This document shows, in pieces, positions 37,101 through 48,900 of a stretch of 54,646 nt of DNA. Within the stretch, counting starts at the first letter, position 1. The number at the start of each line of letters is the position of its first letter. The position numbers and the translations under genes were made by a program. Under the pieces are notes generated by a model that saw only the letters and a program-made list of their open reading frames with translations, did no database searches and was not told the DNA's origin. This DNA is from Azolla pinnata (lineage: Eukaryota; Streptophyta; Polypodiopsida; Salviniales; Salviniaceae), in the NCBI GenBank assembly GCA_037176905.1, contig JBBBWG010027845.1, forward strand, positions 3,054 through 57,699, in the 5' to 3' direction.

Positions 37101-39345
37101 TCTGCTTTGGTAATCTCTCTGTTATTTATAAACACTTGGGTGTTTCCTGCACTTGCATCCTCCTGGAGGGCCCCCCCAATAGTGAGCCCAGATTTAATGA
37201 TGTGATTGGGTTTCTCGCCTTCCTGCCAGAAATATTGAAAAACCATGTTACAGACCTCATAGTTGTTAAAAACCCCGAATTTTAGGCATAAAAAACCTTG
37301 TTAGAATACTCGGAAATAATTTTTGCATGTAATGGTATATTTTATAATTGCTACTTCTGTGAATGCTCATGTATCCTACGTATTTAATGTATTCTAAGTG
37401 TTTTACATATTTGAAAAGTATAAATAAAATTTCTCACTCAAAAGGTTTCATGATATGAAATGCTTTCTTCATTGAACAATGGTTTTGACATAATTCCTTC
37501 ATTATGTGATACTTGTGTGAATTAGAGAGATTGACTTAGCCAAAGCCAAAGATAACTATTACAATGCAAACAAATGTAAGGAGTATTTAATGTATTCTAC
37601 AGATTCTACACATTTGACGTACTTTATCCTTAGAATAAATACATTTCTTTTCAAAAAAGGCAGAACAGTTCGAAATACTTCTCACCATGTGTATTCTACC
37701 CGTACTCTATGCAGAGTATTTTACAACTATGGTGACTTGCAGTTGAACGGGCCAGGTCTCATAGAACTTTTGAAGAGGACGGTGAAACAAGCCATGGATT
37801 ACCTTTCCCAATACTAAAATTGGTTACCATACCAATATCTTCTTGGCATTTTTTTTCGAAAATCCTCGAATACTTTATAAATACATATCATATGTAGTCT
37901 ACCCGTATTGTATGCTAAGTAGTTTATATCTATGGTGACTAAAAGTACAGAGTGCTAGGTTGCCATGAGCGTTTGAAAAGGAGATGGGAAACAAGAAGCA
38001 AGAAGAAGTTGATGATTACCTTCCCCCAATACCCACATTGGTTATCATACCAATATCTCCCGGGCCTGAGCTTGGAAGAAGCAGTGGTTCCACATGCTAG
38101 AAGCTCAGCTAACTCCTTGGTGCTCAACTGCCTCCCATTGACGTAGATCTGGTTGGGGCGGATTTGGTTTGATATGCACTCTCTTTCCACCTTCATGATC
38201 TGATGAACCTCCAATGGATTGAGGAGGCGATTGAGCAGCCTTGAAGGTTTCCCTAGCTTTGATCTCCTCGATTCATCAATCGGATAACCCACACACTTCA
38301 TGCATTTCCTACCCTCTGGCATCGACCCCATCACTTTCAACACACAACCGATGCAGATCTTTGCATTGCATACCAGGCATGTCTCTTTCTCTCGCATCCA
38401 GCTTGCATTCAAGCACTCGTGGCATTCTCCTTTCTTTGGTATATGATGATGATTATGTTTGAGATCGTTAGGAGTTGCGGAAGATGGGGTTTTGAGGTCT
38501 GGAGAGGAGGATTCATTGTCTGTGCTAGTGCGAAATAAAGAGGATGGCCTTCCGGATGAAGGGGTAGATACAGCATCGTCATGCCCGGAAGATGGAGGCT
38601 CACCATGCCTTTGTGCTTCGATATCCATAGAAGAGAAAGTATTAGGTTCTTGCATACCCAAGCACGATGCCATCTCATCACCTTGAGCTTCTTCCTTCTT
38701 TCCCTCACCCACTTGTTCTGCTTCTTCCTCTCCTTCTGTTGCATGTATTCGCGAATCGTCGCCAGAAATGGAAGAGTCGGGCGATGTTCTCTGCTCAAGC
38801 ACACAATCTGGATGGGCAACGGATGATGATGACTGAGATAAAGGCAGTGGATGTCTTACAGAACTACCTGGTGAGCATTCCGAATTCACAGAATCTGCCA
38901 AAGAAGTTTGACCTATCGAATCCCACCGGTTCCCAGTGATGCCTCGCGGATTCTCTGCCGCAGTCGAAGGGTCTGAAATCGATCCATTTACGCTGAAAGA
39001 GGCACCGCTATTTCTACCAGAAGGATCGCCATTTTTTGCTACCTGGCTTTGTTGCGTTTCAGGTTTGAAGGAACTACCATTTATATCCGATGAGATGCCG
39101 TTGCTCCTGCAGGAGGAATACCTGCCGTGCTTACCAACGTCCCTGCTAGCAGTTAGGGTTTGCGCTTTGGGGACGAAGGCAGGCCGAGGGCCAGTGTAGA
39201 TCGAGGCAAAAGAGTAATCCGCCTGTTCTTCTTCCTCCTCCTCCTCCTCCTCCTCCTCACCTTCTTCTTGGTCGCCTCCTTCAACGCTTGCTTCCTTTAT
39301 GCCTTCTTTCTCTCCTTTGCCACGGAGGAGATCAATGAGAGCCAT
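34165..39345 (-). CDS. XLG: extra-large GTP-binding protein (plant XLG, G-alpha-like)
   Basis: Eight exons in transcription order give 973 aa: 39345-38020, 37222-37085, 36956-36852, 36689-36519, 36012-35868, 35603-35362, 35172-35000, 34786-34165. All are GT-AG and in frame. XLGs replace canonical G-alpha in some plant heterotrimers and pair with G-beta/gamma at the plasma membrane in defence and growth signalling. The N-terminal half (1-300) is Ser/Glu-rich with a poly-Glu run (about 29-40). A Cys-rich region (C308 to C351, CX2C-type pairs) is an XLG hallmark. The G-alpha-like part starts near 560 with [18 protein letters not shown] (P-loop, about 563-580). The helical region begins [23 protein letters not shown] (862-865) is the G4 guanine-specificity motif, and TAATGEK (915-921) corresponds to G5. 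The usual DVGGQ G3 motif is absent, as in other XLGs. A Ser/Thr run (809-824) interrupts the region before G4. The paralogue number (XLG1, 2 or 3) was not resolved. Confidence 0.94.
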
Positions 39346-39368
39346 GGAACCTAGCTGTGAGGTGGGAT

Positions 39369-39820
39369 GATCGATGGATAGGCAACGGAAGAATCGATGG
39401 CGATGGCGATGGCGATGGCGATGGCGATGGCGATGGCGGTGGAGATTGCCGTCTTCCCGTTCAGTGTTTGGCTCAATCCTTCGTGGGCGATTGGGACGAA
39501 ACCAACGCAGAGGAGGAAGAAGAGGACGAGGACGAAGAAGGGAGTATATATATCTATATATACCTTGTGATGTCTGCAGAGGCTATGGCGATCCTTCCTG
39601 ATGCAGGAATGGAAGGCCCGCAAGAGGAGGATTGATGGATGGATGGAAGGGCAAATGGAAGAATCGATTTGGCTCAATCCTTGGTGGGCGATTCGGACGA
39701 AACCAAAGCAGAGGAGGAAGGGAAGAAGAGGAGGAGGAAGAAGGGATGAAACAGTATATATACCTATCTACCTTGCGATGTCTGCAGAGGCTATGGCGAT
39801 CCTTCTTGATGCAGGAGGAA
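39369..39820. repeat. duplicated promoter/leader segment of XLG, with TATA boxes
   Basis: Two copies (about 39369-39615 and 39637-39820; main offset 201 bp) share GGCTCAATCCTT, GACGAAACCAA, GCAGAGGAGGAAG, TCTGCAGAGGCTATGGCGAT and CCTT(C/T)(C/T)TGATGCAGGA. Each holds TATATATA (39545-39552 and 39555-39562 in copy 1, 39755-39762 in copy 2). Copy 1 also carries a GATGGC hexamer expansion (about 39397-39440). The block lies 25-475 bp upstream of the XLG ATG, so two alternative core promoters are possible. Confidence 0.85.
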
Positions 39821-39944
39821 GAGAAGGGGGAAAAGGTCGAAGCAGCGTCGTCAACAGTTGGAAGCTTGAAAACGTCAAAAAGTCTACGGTGGAAGGTTTT
39901 CCATGGTTCCCAAAAACTGCCCAGAAAAAAAAAACACTAAATCT

Positions 39945-40410
39945 CCCTAAACCCTAAACTAACCTAGGGGTTTAGGGTTTTAGGGTTTTAGGTTTTAGGG
40001 GTTTAGGGTTTTAGGGTTTTAGGTTTTAGGGGTTTAGGGTTTTAGGGTTTTAGGGTTTTAGGGTTTTAGGGTTTTAAGGTTTAGAGGTTTAGGGGTTTGG
40101 GTTTAGGTTTTTAGGGTTTAGGGTTTTCGGGTTTTAGAGGTTTAGGGTGTTCGGGTTTTAGGGTTTTAGGGTTTTCGGGTTTTCGGGTTTTCGGGTTTTC
40201 GGGTTTAGGGTATTAGGGTTTTAGGGTATTAGGGTTTTAGGGTTTTAGGGTTTTATGGTTTTAGGGTTTTAGGGTTTAGGGTTTTAGGGTTTACAGGTTT
40301 ACAGGTTTAGGGCTTAGGTTTTTAGGGTTTAGGGTTTTCGGGTTTTAGAGGTTTAGGGTGTTTGGGTTTTAGGGTTTTAGGGTTTAGGGTTTTAGGGTTT
40401 TAGGATAGAG
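39945..40410 (+). repeat. telomere-like (TTTAGGG)n array upstream of XLG
   Basis: About 450 bp of TTTAGGG and TTTTAGGG with TTTCGGG, ATTAGGG and TTTACAGG variants. A larger block containing GGGTTTAGGGTTTTCGGG and TTAGAGGTTTAGGGTG appears twice (near 40090-40160 and 40315-40375). At the left edge the orientation flips: CCCTAAACCCTAAAC at 39946-39960 is followed by CTAGGGGTTTAGGG. For the minus-strand XLG gene the C-rich strand is the sense strand, 600 bp upstream of its ATG. Confidence 0.9.
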
Positions 40411-42480
40411 GTCTCTCATGCATCGATTTTCACCTAATTCACAAGCCACCATCAAAACCTGAAACCTGACCTGAACCCTTGGTCAGCTTAGTTGTGTAGC
40501 CCAATTGGAAGGTTTATTCGGTGCAAACAGAGTGGTTTTCATCTCAAACCGAGAGGTTCAGATCTTCGGAGGTTCATCTAGAGGTGTGTAAACTCAAGAA
40601 AAGTTGAGTAGTACAGAAGCGATTTGAACTTCGGATTGATGTGTGTATACACAGCTTGAACTTACCGCTAAGTTTGGGTTTGGTTATCTCAAGGTACTTG
40701 AGAGTACATGGTCTGATCGAGGCTTCGAGGAATTGTTTCTTGAGCTTTTCTGGAGTATCTTCACAAAACATCTATGATAAAAAGGGGACTTGATTCGGCG
40801 GTTTTCACGATTAATTTTGTGTGGGAATAACTTTGTTTTCTCCCAAGAGGAGTTCGATTTATATGTTGCTTAGTACTGCAACACCTTAGAAGGTTAGTTG
40901 ACCTTGTCACATCGCTACTTTTGAAACAGTTTTTTATATCAAAGGTTTTTTTATACTGTCATGTTGTTTTAATACAAGCATAAATTTACGGAAAGAAGAA
41001 GTTTTTTGCCTATCGATTCATCGATGCATATTTCTTGGGATCTACTTAGATCATTAAGTTATCACCAACCCACTTGGAGTTAGGAGTGTCAATCTTCGCT
41101 GCAGTTGGCAAGAAGGATCTTCTCGAGGATCTGGAATCTGTATCAACACCATGACCATGATAGATCTTTCATTTAATTCATGAATATCATGCTAGCTCTC
41201 GAACAGTACTGCTAATCAATCTATGATGTTCTTGCTTGTGTCTTGTTTCTTTGGCTTCGGATTCTGCCATCGGCTTCTGCGGCGATTGCTCACCTTCCTT
41301 GCGATTTTCGCTGCTAAAGCGCAACCAAGTTAAGATCATGACCCCCACATTGCTGTTGCAATCTATCCACTCCATCCTCTTTTTCCTCATCTTTCCAGAC
41401 CCTTTTTCCCATAGTCGCGCATCGTACACATGCTCTTTAATGTGGCTCCGAAGAATTCCAGCATGAATGGATTGGGAAAATTACTGCTTTTGCAAAGCCC
41501 GTGCCACCACGGCACAGATACGGAAGCTGCTTTGAAGCCCTAATAAACAGGATGCAAATAGAAGTCAAAACCATCCGTATATACAAATGCATGCCTATAT
41601 TCAAAGAAAGGGAGCAGTTACTTAAGATTCCGAAGTCATACCCTTCATCCAAAGCTCAATTTGAGATACAGAACACAGATAATCCGCTTCCTCCAGCTCA
41701 TCTCTTAATCTATGTATGTGTGCCCCAACATTTGCAGAGGTTGTAGCATTTGCTCATCTCTTAATCCATACCTGTGTGCTGCAGAGCTCCATGCTGAAAC
41801 GTTACTCGTCCAGAGATTGGTGATCAGAGCTCTCGCATTGCTTCAGGATTTCAATTAAACCTCCCTCCATTGAAGGTTTTCATCTTTTGCCAATTACAAA
41901 TTTCACACTCATCATTACTTGATGCTTCCTCACTAGAAGCTTAACTGAAACCAGCCGCATGGTCAGAAAGATTGCTCTTATAAGACCGATCGTATTCGTT
42001 GATTTTGATGTGAACATTTCCAAGGTTTTGACTTGGATATGGCACAATCCATATATCCAAACTCTATTCAACTGCATATATATATTGTATAGGACAGCCC
42101 ATATTCGATGCCCTATTGATTTAGAAACTACTAATGATTTGATGTATATATGCATGTGTTGTGTGTATAATTAATAGAGGTACAGGAAAAATCACTGACA
42201 TTCGTGGCTGGTACAACAGCTTCAAATCAAGATCCACAAGTGAAAAATTGAAGTAGACAACGTGAGTATATATGCATGTATGTACAGAACTTTGATGACT
42301 CTGCATCTTTGATGCTATAAAAAGGAACGAATAAGGTCAAAGATAACACGCGGAACAAATCATAATAAATGATCAATATATATACCCTAAAATGAAGTTT
42401 TAGGCTACAAAGCGAGAAACTTTTCCAGAGCATTGGACAACCAGAAGAATCATAACTTTTTAACGTAACAAATGCAGAAG
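40411..42480. other. intergenic, no recognised gene
   Basis: Short frames on both strands (for example 40574-40771 minus, 41236-41466 plus) show no family resemblance. A small direct repeat (GCTCATCTCTTAATC) occurs near 41698 and 41752. The part next to 42480 should contain the 3' UTR of the MYCBP homologue. Confidence 0.55.
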
Positions 42481-44204
42481 CTAGAAATCCCTAGAGACTT
42501 CTGAAGGTGTCGCCTTCCGCAGAGTGAATTTTAGTTCTTCCAACTGACGAAATAAAGAGAGAAAGAGCTTTGGTTAATAACCTTCAAATAAGGCTACAAT
42601 AAAAAAAACAGCAATTCTATAAGTTTAGCTAGCATATTTAAGAACTGCTTTTGTCCTCTTTACCTCTTTACATGTTTGCTCATGTTGCATTACTAATTCG
42701 TTATATTTGAGCTCAAGTTCGCTCTTTTCTCTTTTTAGCTTCTCGAACTCGGATGCTGTGGCACCCCCCAGGTGATGCTGTATAAATCTGAATGAAAAAA
42801 TCAACTTCAGTAAAATCACAACGGACATTTACTACTTTGTGCACCAGGTTAGGGTTCAGGGTTTGGCGTTTAGAATTTAGGGTGTAGAGTTTGGGTTTAG
42901 GGCTTATGATCAGACGCAGATCATCCCAAGTTTATTCCTTGCAGGACATGCAATAAATACTCTTCCCAATGAGAATAGAAAGCCGGCTCAATGAATTAGT
43001 CACAATAGTAATGAAAGGTAAATTTCGAGAAACTTGACAATCCCTTAGGTAGGAAGCTTCCGAGAATTGGTATATCCATTCATACCCAAACGCTAGAAAG
43101 AAATGGAGCACTTTTATTATTTCTACTCTTTTGTACAGTTTTTATCACATACAAAGAGCAATACTTCGAGATCAAATACCAGAAAGACAGAGATAAACAT
43201 CAAAAGTCCAAGTGGAAACTACAATGAAATGGATGGAAGTCCTATGGATTCACAACAATAAACAGAAATGCATATATACTACAGCTGATTTCTAGGCCCC
43301 AAGCCCCTAAAACTCAAGGAAACCATTATAACAGCAAATAGCAACTGCATACCATTTGCAAAGAAGCCACTTTAGAATCCATATATTGCACATATATTGC
43401 GCGAGAGATATAGAGTCATACATGCCAATACAACTAACACTGGATTGCATATATACATGCCAATGCATATACAGACAGATAGATACATGCCAATGCAGCA
43501 AACACCGGATTGCATATGTGGATACATATACGTATGTATGTGTTATTGATCTTCAAAGTTTTCGATTTTACAACAAGTACGAAATTCCAAAACCGAGAGG
43601 AAGAGCTTACTCTATCGCGGTTGTAGGCTTCTCATTCTCTTCATACAGGCCCACGAGCACTGGCCGTCAAAGAAAACAAAGAATGACGAAAAAGAAGTGT
43701 GTGAGCAAAAACACTTTGAAACGAAATGCTTCCTCTGGATGTTTGCCCCAGGCTTGCATTGCAATTAGAATTTCCCTTTATACACACCTCAACAGTAGGT
43801 TTCTATGAAAAACTATGGCTTCCTTGAAGCTACATTGCATTGTGCTACGCTTCTTTTTCGTGTGTGGCATACGATATGTTTCATCAGATGAAATGCTACA
43901 GCATGATCGCAGCCATTTTCTCGGCAGAATTGTAGAAAAAGAAGCGTACGCTATCCAAATTAGGGTTTCGCATAGAGAGGAAGGGAGGAAGAGAGAAGAA
44001 GGTACCTTTGGTTAGAGCATCGAGGACACCACTCGATTCCAAATACTTCCGGAAGGCTTCTTTCTTCGATTCACTGTCCTGGAGGAAGGGGAAGGAAAAT
44101 GAGCAAAGGGATGAGGAAGATTAGGGAAAGGGGGGCAGATGTTTATCGGATGGAAAGCTGGGGAGAGGGATCGTTAACAAAGAGAAAGGTAGGAAACGCA
44201 CCAT
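42481..44204 (-). CDS. MYCBP (AMY-1) homologue, small coiled-coil protein
   Basis: Five exons in transcription order: 44204-44202 (the ATG alone), 44078-44006, 43659-43611, 42787-42664, 42543-42481. They give 103 aa, the length I recall for human c-Myc-binding protein. Seen: KKEAFRKYLESSGVLDALTK, then VLVGLYEENEKPTTAIEF, then IQHHLGGATASEFEKLKREK, a good match to the family's order of conserved blocks, ending in a predicted coiled coil rich in Leu/Glu/Lys. In animals the protein binds the Myc N-terminus and AKAPs; plants have no Myc proto-oncogene of that type, so its plant role is unknown. The start codon sits at the very end of exon 1 (ATG, then donor GTGCGT), and the next exon begins GAC. 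If intron 4 is retained the protein would end instead at VKRTKAVLKYAS. Confidence 0.88.
42843..42906 (+). repeat. degenerate telomere-like run in the MYCBP homologue intron
   Basis: TTAGGGTTCAGGGTTTGG, TTTAGAATTTAGGGTG and GTTTGGGTTTAGGGC follow one another inside intron 3. On the sense (minus) strand of the gene this is again the C-rich orientation. Confidence 0.7.
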
Positions 44205-45970
44205 GGATGCTGCTTGCTGCTTGCTGCTTGCTGCTGCAGTCTTCTTCTTCTTCTTCTTCTCTTCTTTCTTCTTCTTCTTCTGCTTCTGCTTCTTCTTCTC
44301 TGAACTCAGAACAAAGAGAAGAACAAGTGAAGAGAAATGTAAACAGGTTTTCAAATTTGCCAAATCTACCCTTTGGTGGTCTTCAATCCTCTTTCAATCA
44401 AGTTCACAAACTGAGCTCACTGATGATGTTGGATCAGGAAACAGATTTAGATGAAATCTCGATCGGGATCCGAAAGCGCGTTTCGCCTCACCGAGGCATC
44501 GATCGATCGATCGATCGATGGATGGATGCATCAATTGATCGTGAGGAATTAGGAAACTATCGAGCGAACTGATCGAATCAATCGAAGCGGATCCGAAGCC
44601 TGATCAAGTTGCATTCAAGGGATCGATCGATCGAGGGCTACAGACCCCCGCGAAGTTGCCCTCTGCTGCAGATCTCAACCGAATTGTGTCGCCCTCCGGA
44701 TGGAGCGCGATGCGGAAATGTGGTCCGAACTCATACACTGGCGCCAATTTGGAGGAGAAAAACGTGATGAACATAGATTCGCCGAGGCGAATCTGCACAC
44801 TGTGCCTTCATACATCAGCACAGTTTCTTTCAGTCTCGATATTACTCGGCACACGATGGGCTCTTCCCATGATCCAACTACCAAATGGCCCATGGGGTTC
44901 TTCTCGCGAATCCTCAAGTCTACATACGTACATCAACATCAAAGTGTTGCATTCCTATGTATAAGTGTGGAGGGCACACTTGCAAATAAGAAAAACTTCT
45001 AGGGAGGGAATTAAGAGTCAAGCTTGTCAAGTGAGATTCCGATTGTTGTTCCGTTGATGTTTTAAAGATTGTCTTTACATAAAACTCTCAATGATTCACC
45101 ATGCACTAAGCTAGGGTCGCAGGACCGAGCGTTTGATGATATGTTGAAGGTCAGAATCGCCTCTGGGAACCTAAGCAAGATATGCTATGATCAAACAAGC
45201 GGGGAACTTCATCATCGACCTCTGTATTCGATCTAATCAAGTAGCATGCAACTCAGTATATAGCAAGAGCTTGAATGGCAAGAGCTTCTTACCATCTACA
45301 TAAATTTCAGCCTCAACAGTTTCTGAGCATCTTGGCCATTGTTCCAAATCCAAGCATATCAGATATAATAAATTGTACCATGAAGCAAAAGAATGAAATT
45401 AATCAGGGTTTGTGAGTTGAATATGATCACGATCACTATGCAATTCATTACACTGTCGTGTAATCTTACGGCTTGAGGAAGCCATAATCCTTACTCAAGC
45501 TAGGAGAATTTCGATGTTTTTACCACGCTAACTGATGTTTGCCACAACCTGCTTCATGATCTGAAGACCGAATGAAAGAGAACAAAATAGTATGAGAAAA
45601 TGCTTAGGAAGGTATTACCTCAAAATCTTTTCGGTTTTCTTCTGAAAACGATGAGCAGCTTCGTCACATGAAAGATTGGGCATGTCATCCATTAAGCATA
45701 CTTCGACTCAGAGGAAAATGTAGGAGATTGCCGGACTCTCACGAAGTAGCAGCAAAAGCTCCATTTCACCTTCCATGGCGACAATGTAGGAAAACAATGC
45801 GGGAGGCATTTGTACAACTATTTTACTTGATTATACATCTTTAAGTTCCACTGCTTTCAGTTTTTTAGGCAAATAGTCTCTTTTAGTTTACAACCTGCAA
45901 GGTGCTTTATTTCCACAGCTGATCTCACAACCATACCACAGAAACAACCAAATCAACCAAGAGTTTGAGC
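44205..45970. other. upstream region of the MYCBP homologue and 3' region of the FYVE gene
   Basis: TTC/CTT microsatellite (about 44238-44300, giving an AAG-rich 5' UTR for the minus-strand MYCBP gene), then GATC/GGAT repeats at about 44500-44527 and GATC repeats at 44620-44635. Frames at 44604-44964 on both strands have no family resemblance. The stretch from 45000 to 45970 is AT-rich and without a gene; its right end should be the FYVE gene's 3' UTR. Confidence 0.5.
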
Positions 45971-48900
45971 TTACTGTAAAGCTTGAAGTTTCTTCTCTAG
46001 TTGTTTCGCGCTTCTGAGCACATCTAAAGCTTCGGATTGCCGACCCTCACGTTTAAGCTGAACTGCACGAAGCTTTTCAGCCTTTATTTTTGCTTCAAGC
46101 TGTTCTTTCTCACCTCTCTTCTCCGCTGGATTTCTTTTCGGGATTGGCAATATTGTGGGTTTCTTCTCCTTCACCTCTTGTTCCACTCTAGGACCCACAT
46201 CAAGCCCCATCATATCAGAACCAGTAAATCCCAACCCTTTCAATGCTGCCATAAGGTTCGGATCAAATATGTCATCGATGCCATCCATATCACCTGAAAC
46301 TGATGGGTTGAGCATCAAACCATGAGATGTTTCTCCACTGCTTTCAAGCTCCTCCATCTGCTTCTCAATCGATTTTGCTAGCTCAAACTCGGCATCAGCA
46401 GCTTCCATGTTACCCTGCCTACGTAGAGCCAGTGCCTTTCTCTTATGGGCAAGAGATTCTTGCTGTAGCTTCATTTTATCCTTAGCGATCCCATGTGATG
46501 GTCGAGGTATGCTTGTTCCCCTTGTATTACCTTCTCCTGCTTTTTGTGGCGATGGCTCCAACGATATTTTTGGTATGCTTGTTCCCATTGTATTACCTTC
46601 TGCTTTTTTTGGCGAAGGCTCCAATGCTATTCTTTCTTGTCTTCCTACTTCAGCACCTGTATTGTCCAAATGAGATTGTTCTAGCTCAAGCTTCTTCTCC
46701 AGCACTTTGGCCTCCCGAAGTTCAGCTTTGGCTTCTGCCAGCTTGCCTTCTCTTTTGAAGGCCAATGCCTTCCTTTTCAAGGACAGAATCTCCTGCTGCA
46801 GATTACCCACAGTAGAGCTACTACTTTGTACAGACGTTCTCTCAAAAGAAGCCGTGACTTTACTTGGTGCATTGATCGGTTTCTCTTTCACCATGTCAAT
46901 CATGGGTTCTATTCTAACAGAGCCAATTTTTTCCTCTGCAGCTGCTTTCATGCCTTTTCTCTGAACCTTCGGTGGAAACAAACTCTCTGGATCAACAATA
47001 TCATAATTTCCTTCATCCTGTCTTCTTTCACTAAAATATGAAGATTCATTATGTTCAACTGTTGGGTTTGCTTCATGTACAATCTCTTCATGAGTGTCAT
47101 TTGGATAGTTTGAGACCGGAGCTGAATTTTGGGGGTCAGAATTCGAACTCTTCCCACTTCCAGAAACCCTAACACTTCCATGCAATTTTTCACCATGCTC
47201 AATTGCTGCATCACCAAAACAAAACATTTGATTTCTATGATTTTGGCAGAAATACAGGTACTGTGCTAACTAAAACAGTGCAGAGAGAGAGAGAGAGAGA
47301 AAGCTCACATAATTGCCTTCCAATCTTGAGACTCCAGCTAGCTGTTGATGTGACCATTACTGGATCTGAGCTTGTTGCCTGTTGTGCTACCTCTTTGTTT
47401 TCCCCTTCTGATGCCTTCTCATTATCCTCAATGACATATACCTTTTGTTCATATGAACGTTTAGGAGCAGCTGATGCTTCTTCCATGAGTCTCTCGATAA
47501 CCTGTGCTTTCTTCAATTCCTCTTCAGCCTCCTCTATCTTACCTTCCCTCCTCAATTTTAGGGCAGACCGCTTCAAGCCCAATAACTCTTTCTGCAACTG
47601 AGGTCTTGTCTTTGACCTATGCAATGCATGAAATAACTCATCAGTTGGTTCCATCTCCTTCTCTTCAGAAACAGGAGTTTCTGTCTCGTCATCTTGCCAG
47701 CCTAAGGACTTTAGTGTCTTTGCAAGGTCAGCGTCTCCCATGTCCTCTTCAGTCACATTCACATTTTCAATATAGGAATCCTCAGAAACATGGAAACTTT
47801 CTGGAAATCTAGGTTCTACCTCATTGTTATGTCTTTCTTGGATTGCAGAAAATGCTGACATAACATCTTCTTCAGTATGACCTGAAAGAAAATCTTTCTC
47901 CAACTGCTTTGCACGCCGTAATTCCTCTTTAGCTTCCTTAAGCTTGCCTGCCCGCTTTAGAGCAAGTGCTTCTTTCTTCAAAAAGGATATTTCCTGTTGC
48001 AATGTCTCTCTGTCAGCTTGCACCCCAACAGCGGCTATGACAGGCTGCATAAGCATAGGGGTTTCTTCATCTTCAAATCCCATTGCTTTTAGAGCTGAGA
48101 GGAAAAATGGATCCTTCAAGTCATCATCGGTGGCTTCTACTTCATCAAGGCTTTGATCCATATCCATAGAATATAAATTCACACCAGCCTCTTCCCTAGA
48201 AACTTTAACATTGCCCTTTCCTACTGGAAAAGCATCTTCTTCCCAGCCTATTGACCTTAAAGCAGCCAACATTTCTGGATCATTAATGTCCATGTCTGTA
48301 ACTTCTATCCCCCCTCCATCATCATGATCGTCAAAATTACCAATATTGCTAAAAGCAGACATATCCAAATCTGCAATACCAATCATATCCGTACTTGCCT
48401 CCTTTTCCAGACCACGCATAAGAGCAGATAACTCATCGTCAGATTCCTCCCCCTCAGCACCAAACATTTCTTGTTCTTCTAATTGTCTTTCCATGATCTT
48501 TGCTTTCTTTAACTCCTCCTTAGCTTCAGCCAACTTGCCATCCCTTTTCAAAGCAAGAGCCCTCCTCTTGTGTGCAAGGACTTCCATTGATGTTGTGGAT
48601 TTTCGATGAGGCTTCCCTTCACTCTGGTGAATTGATGATGCTAGATCTGCCAGCTCACTGCCTACAGTCTTTGAAGTGTTGTCGCTGCCTCCTTCATTCA
48701 GATCAGCATCATTCCATCCCATTTCCTTCAGAGTACGCATTATATCATCATTATCTTCAGCCTTCTTTCTGGGTAAAGACTTCTTTCTTGTTGACTGTAA
48801 GTCACCTTGAGGATCTGATGTCACATCAACCATTTTGGATTGCTGATCCAGTTCAGCATCCACCTGCTTGTCTTTCCTAGCAACAAAATTGGATGGTTTT

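Noticed and set aside
44604..45002. Overlapping frames of 64-102 codons on both strands
   Set aside because: No recognisable motif and no splice context; the region fits upstream sequence of the MYCBP homologue.
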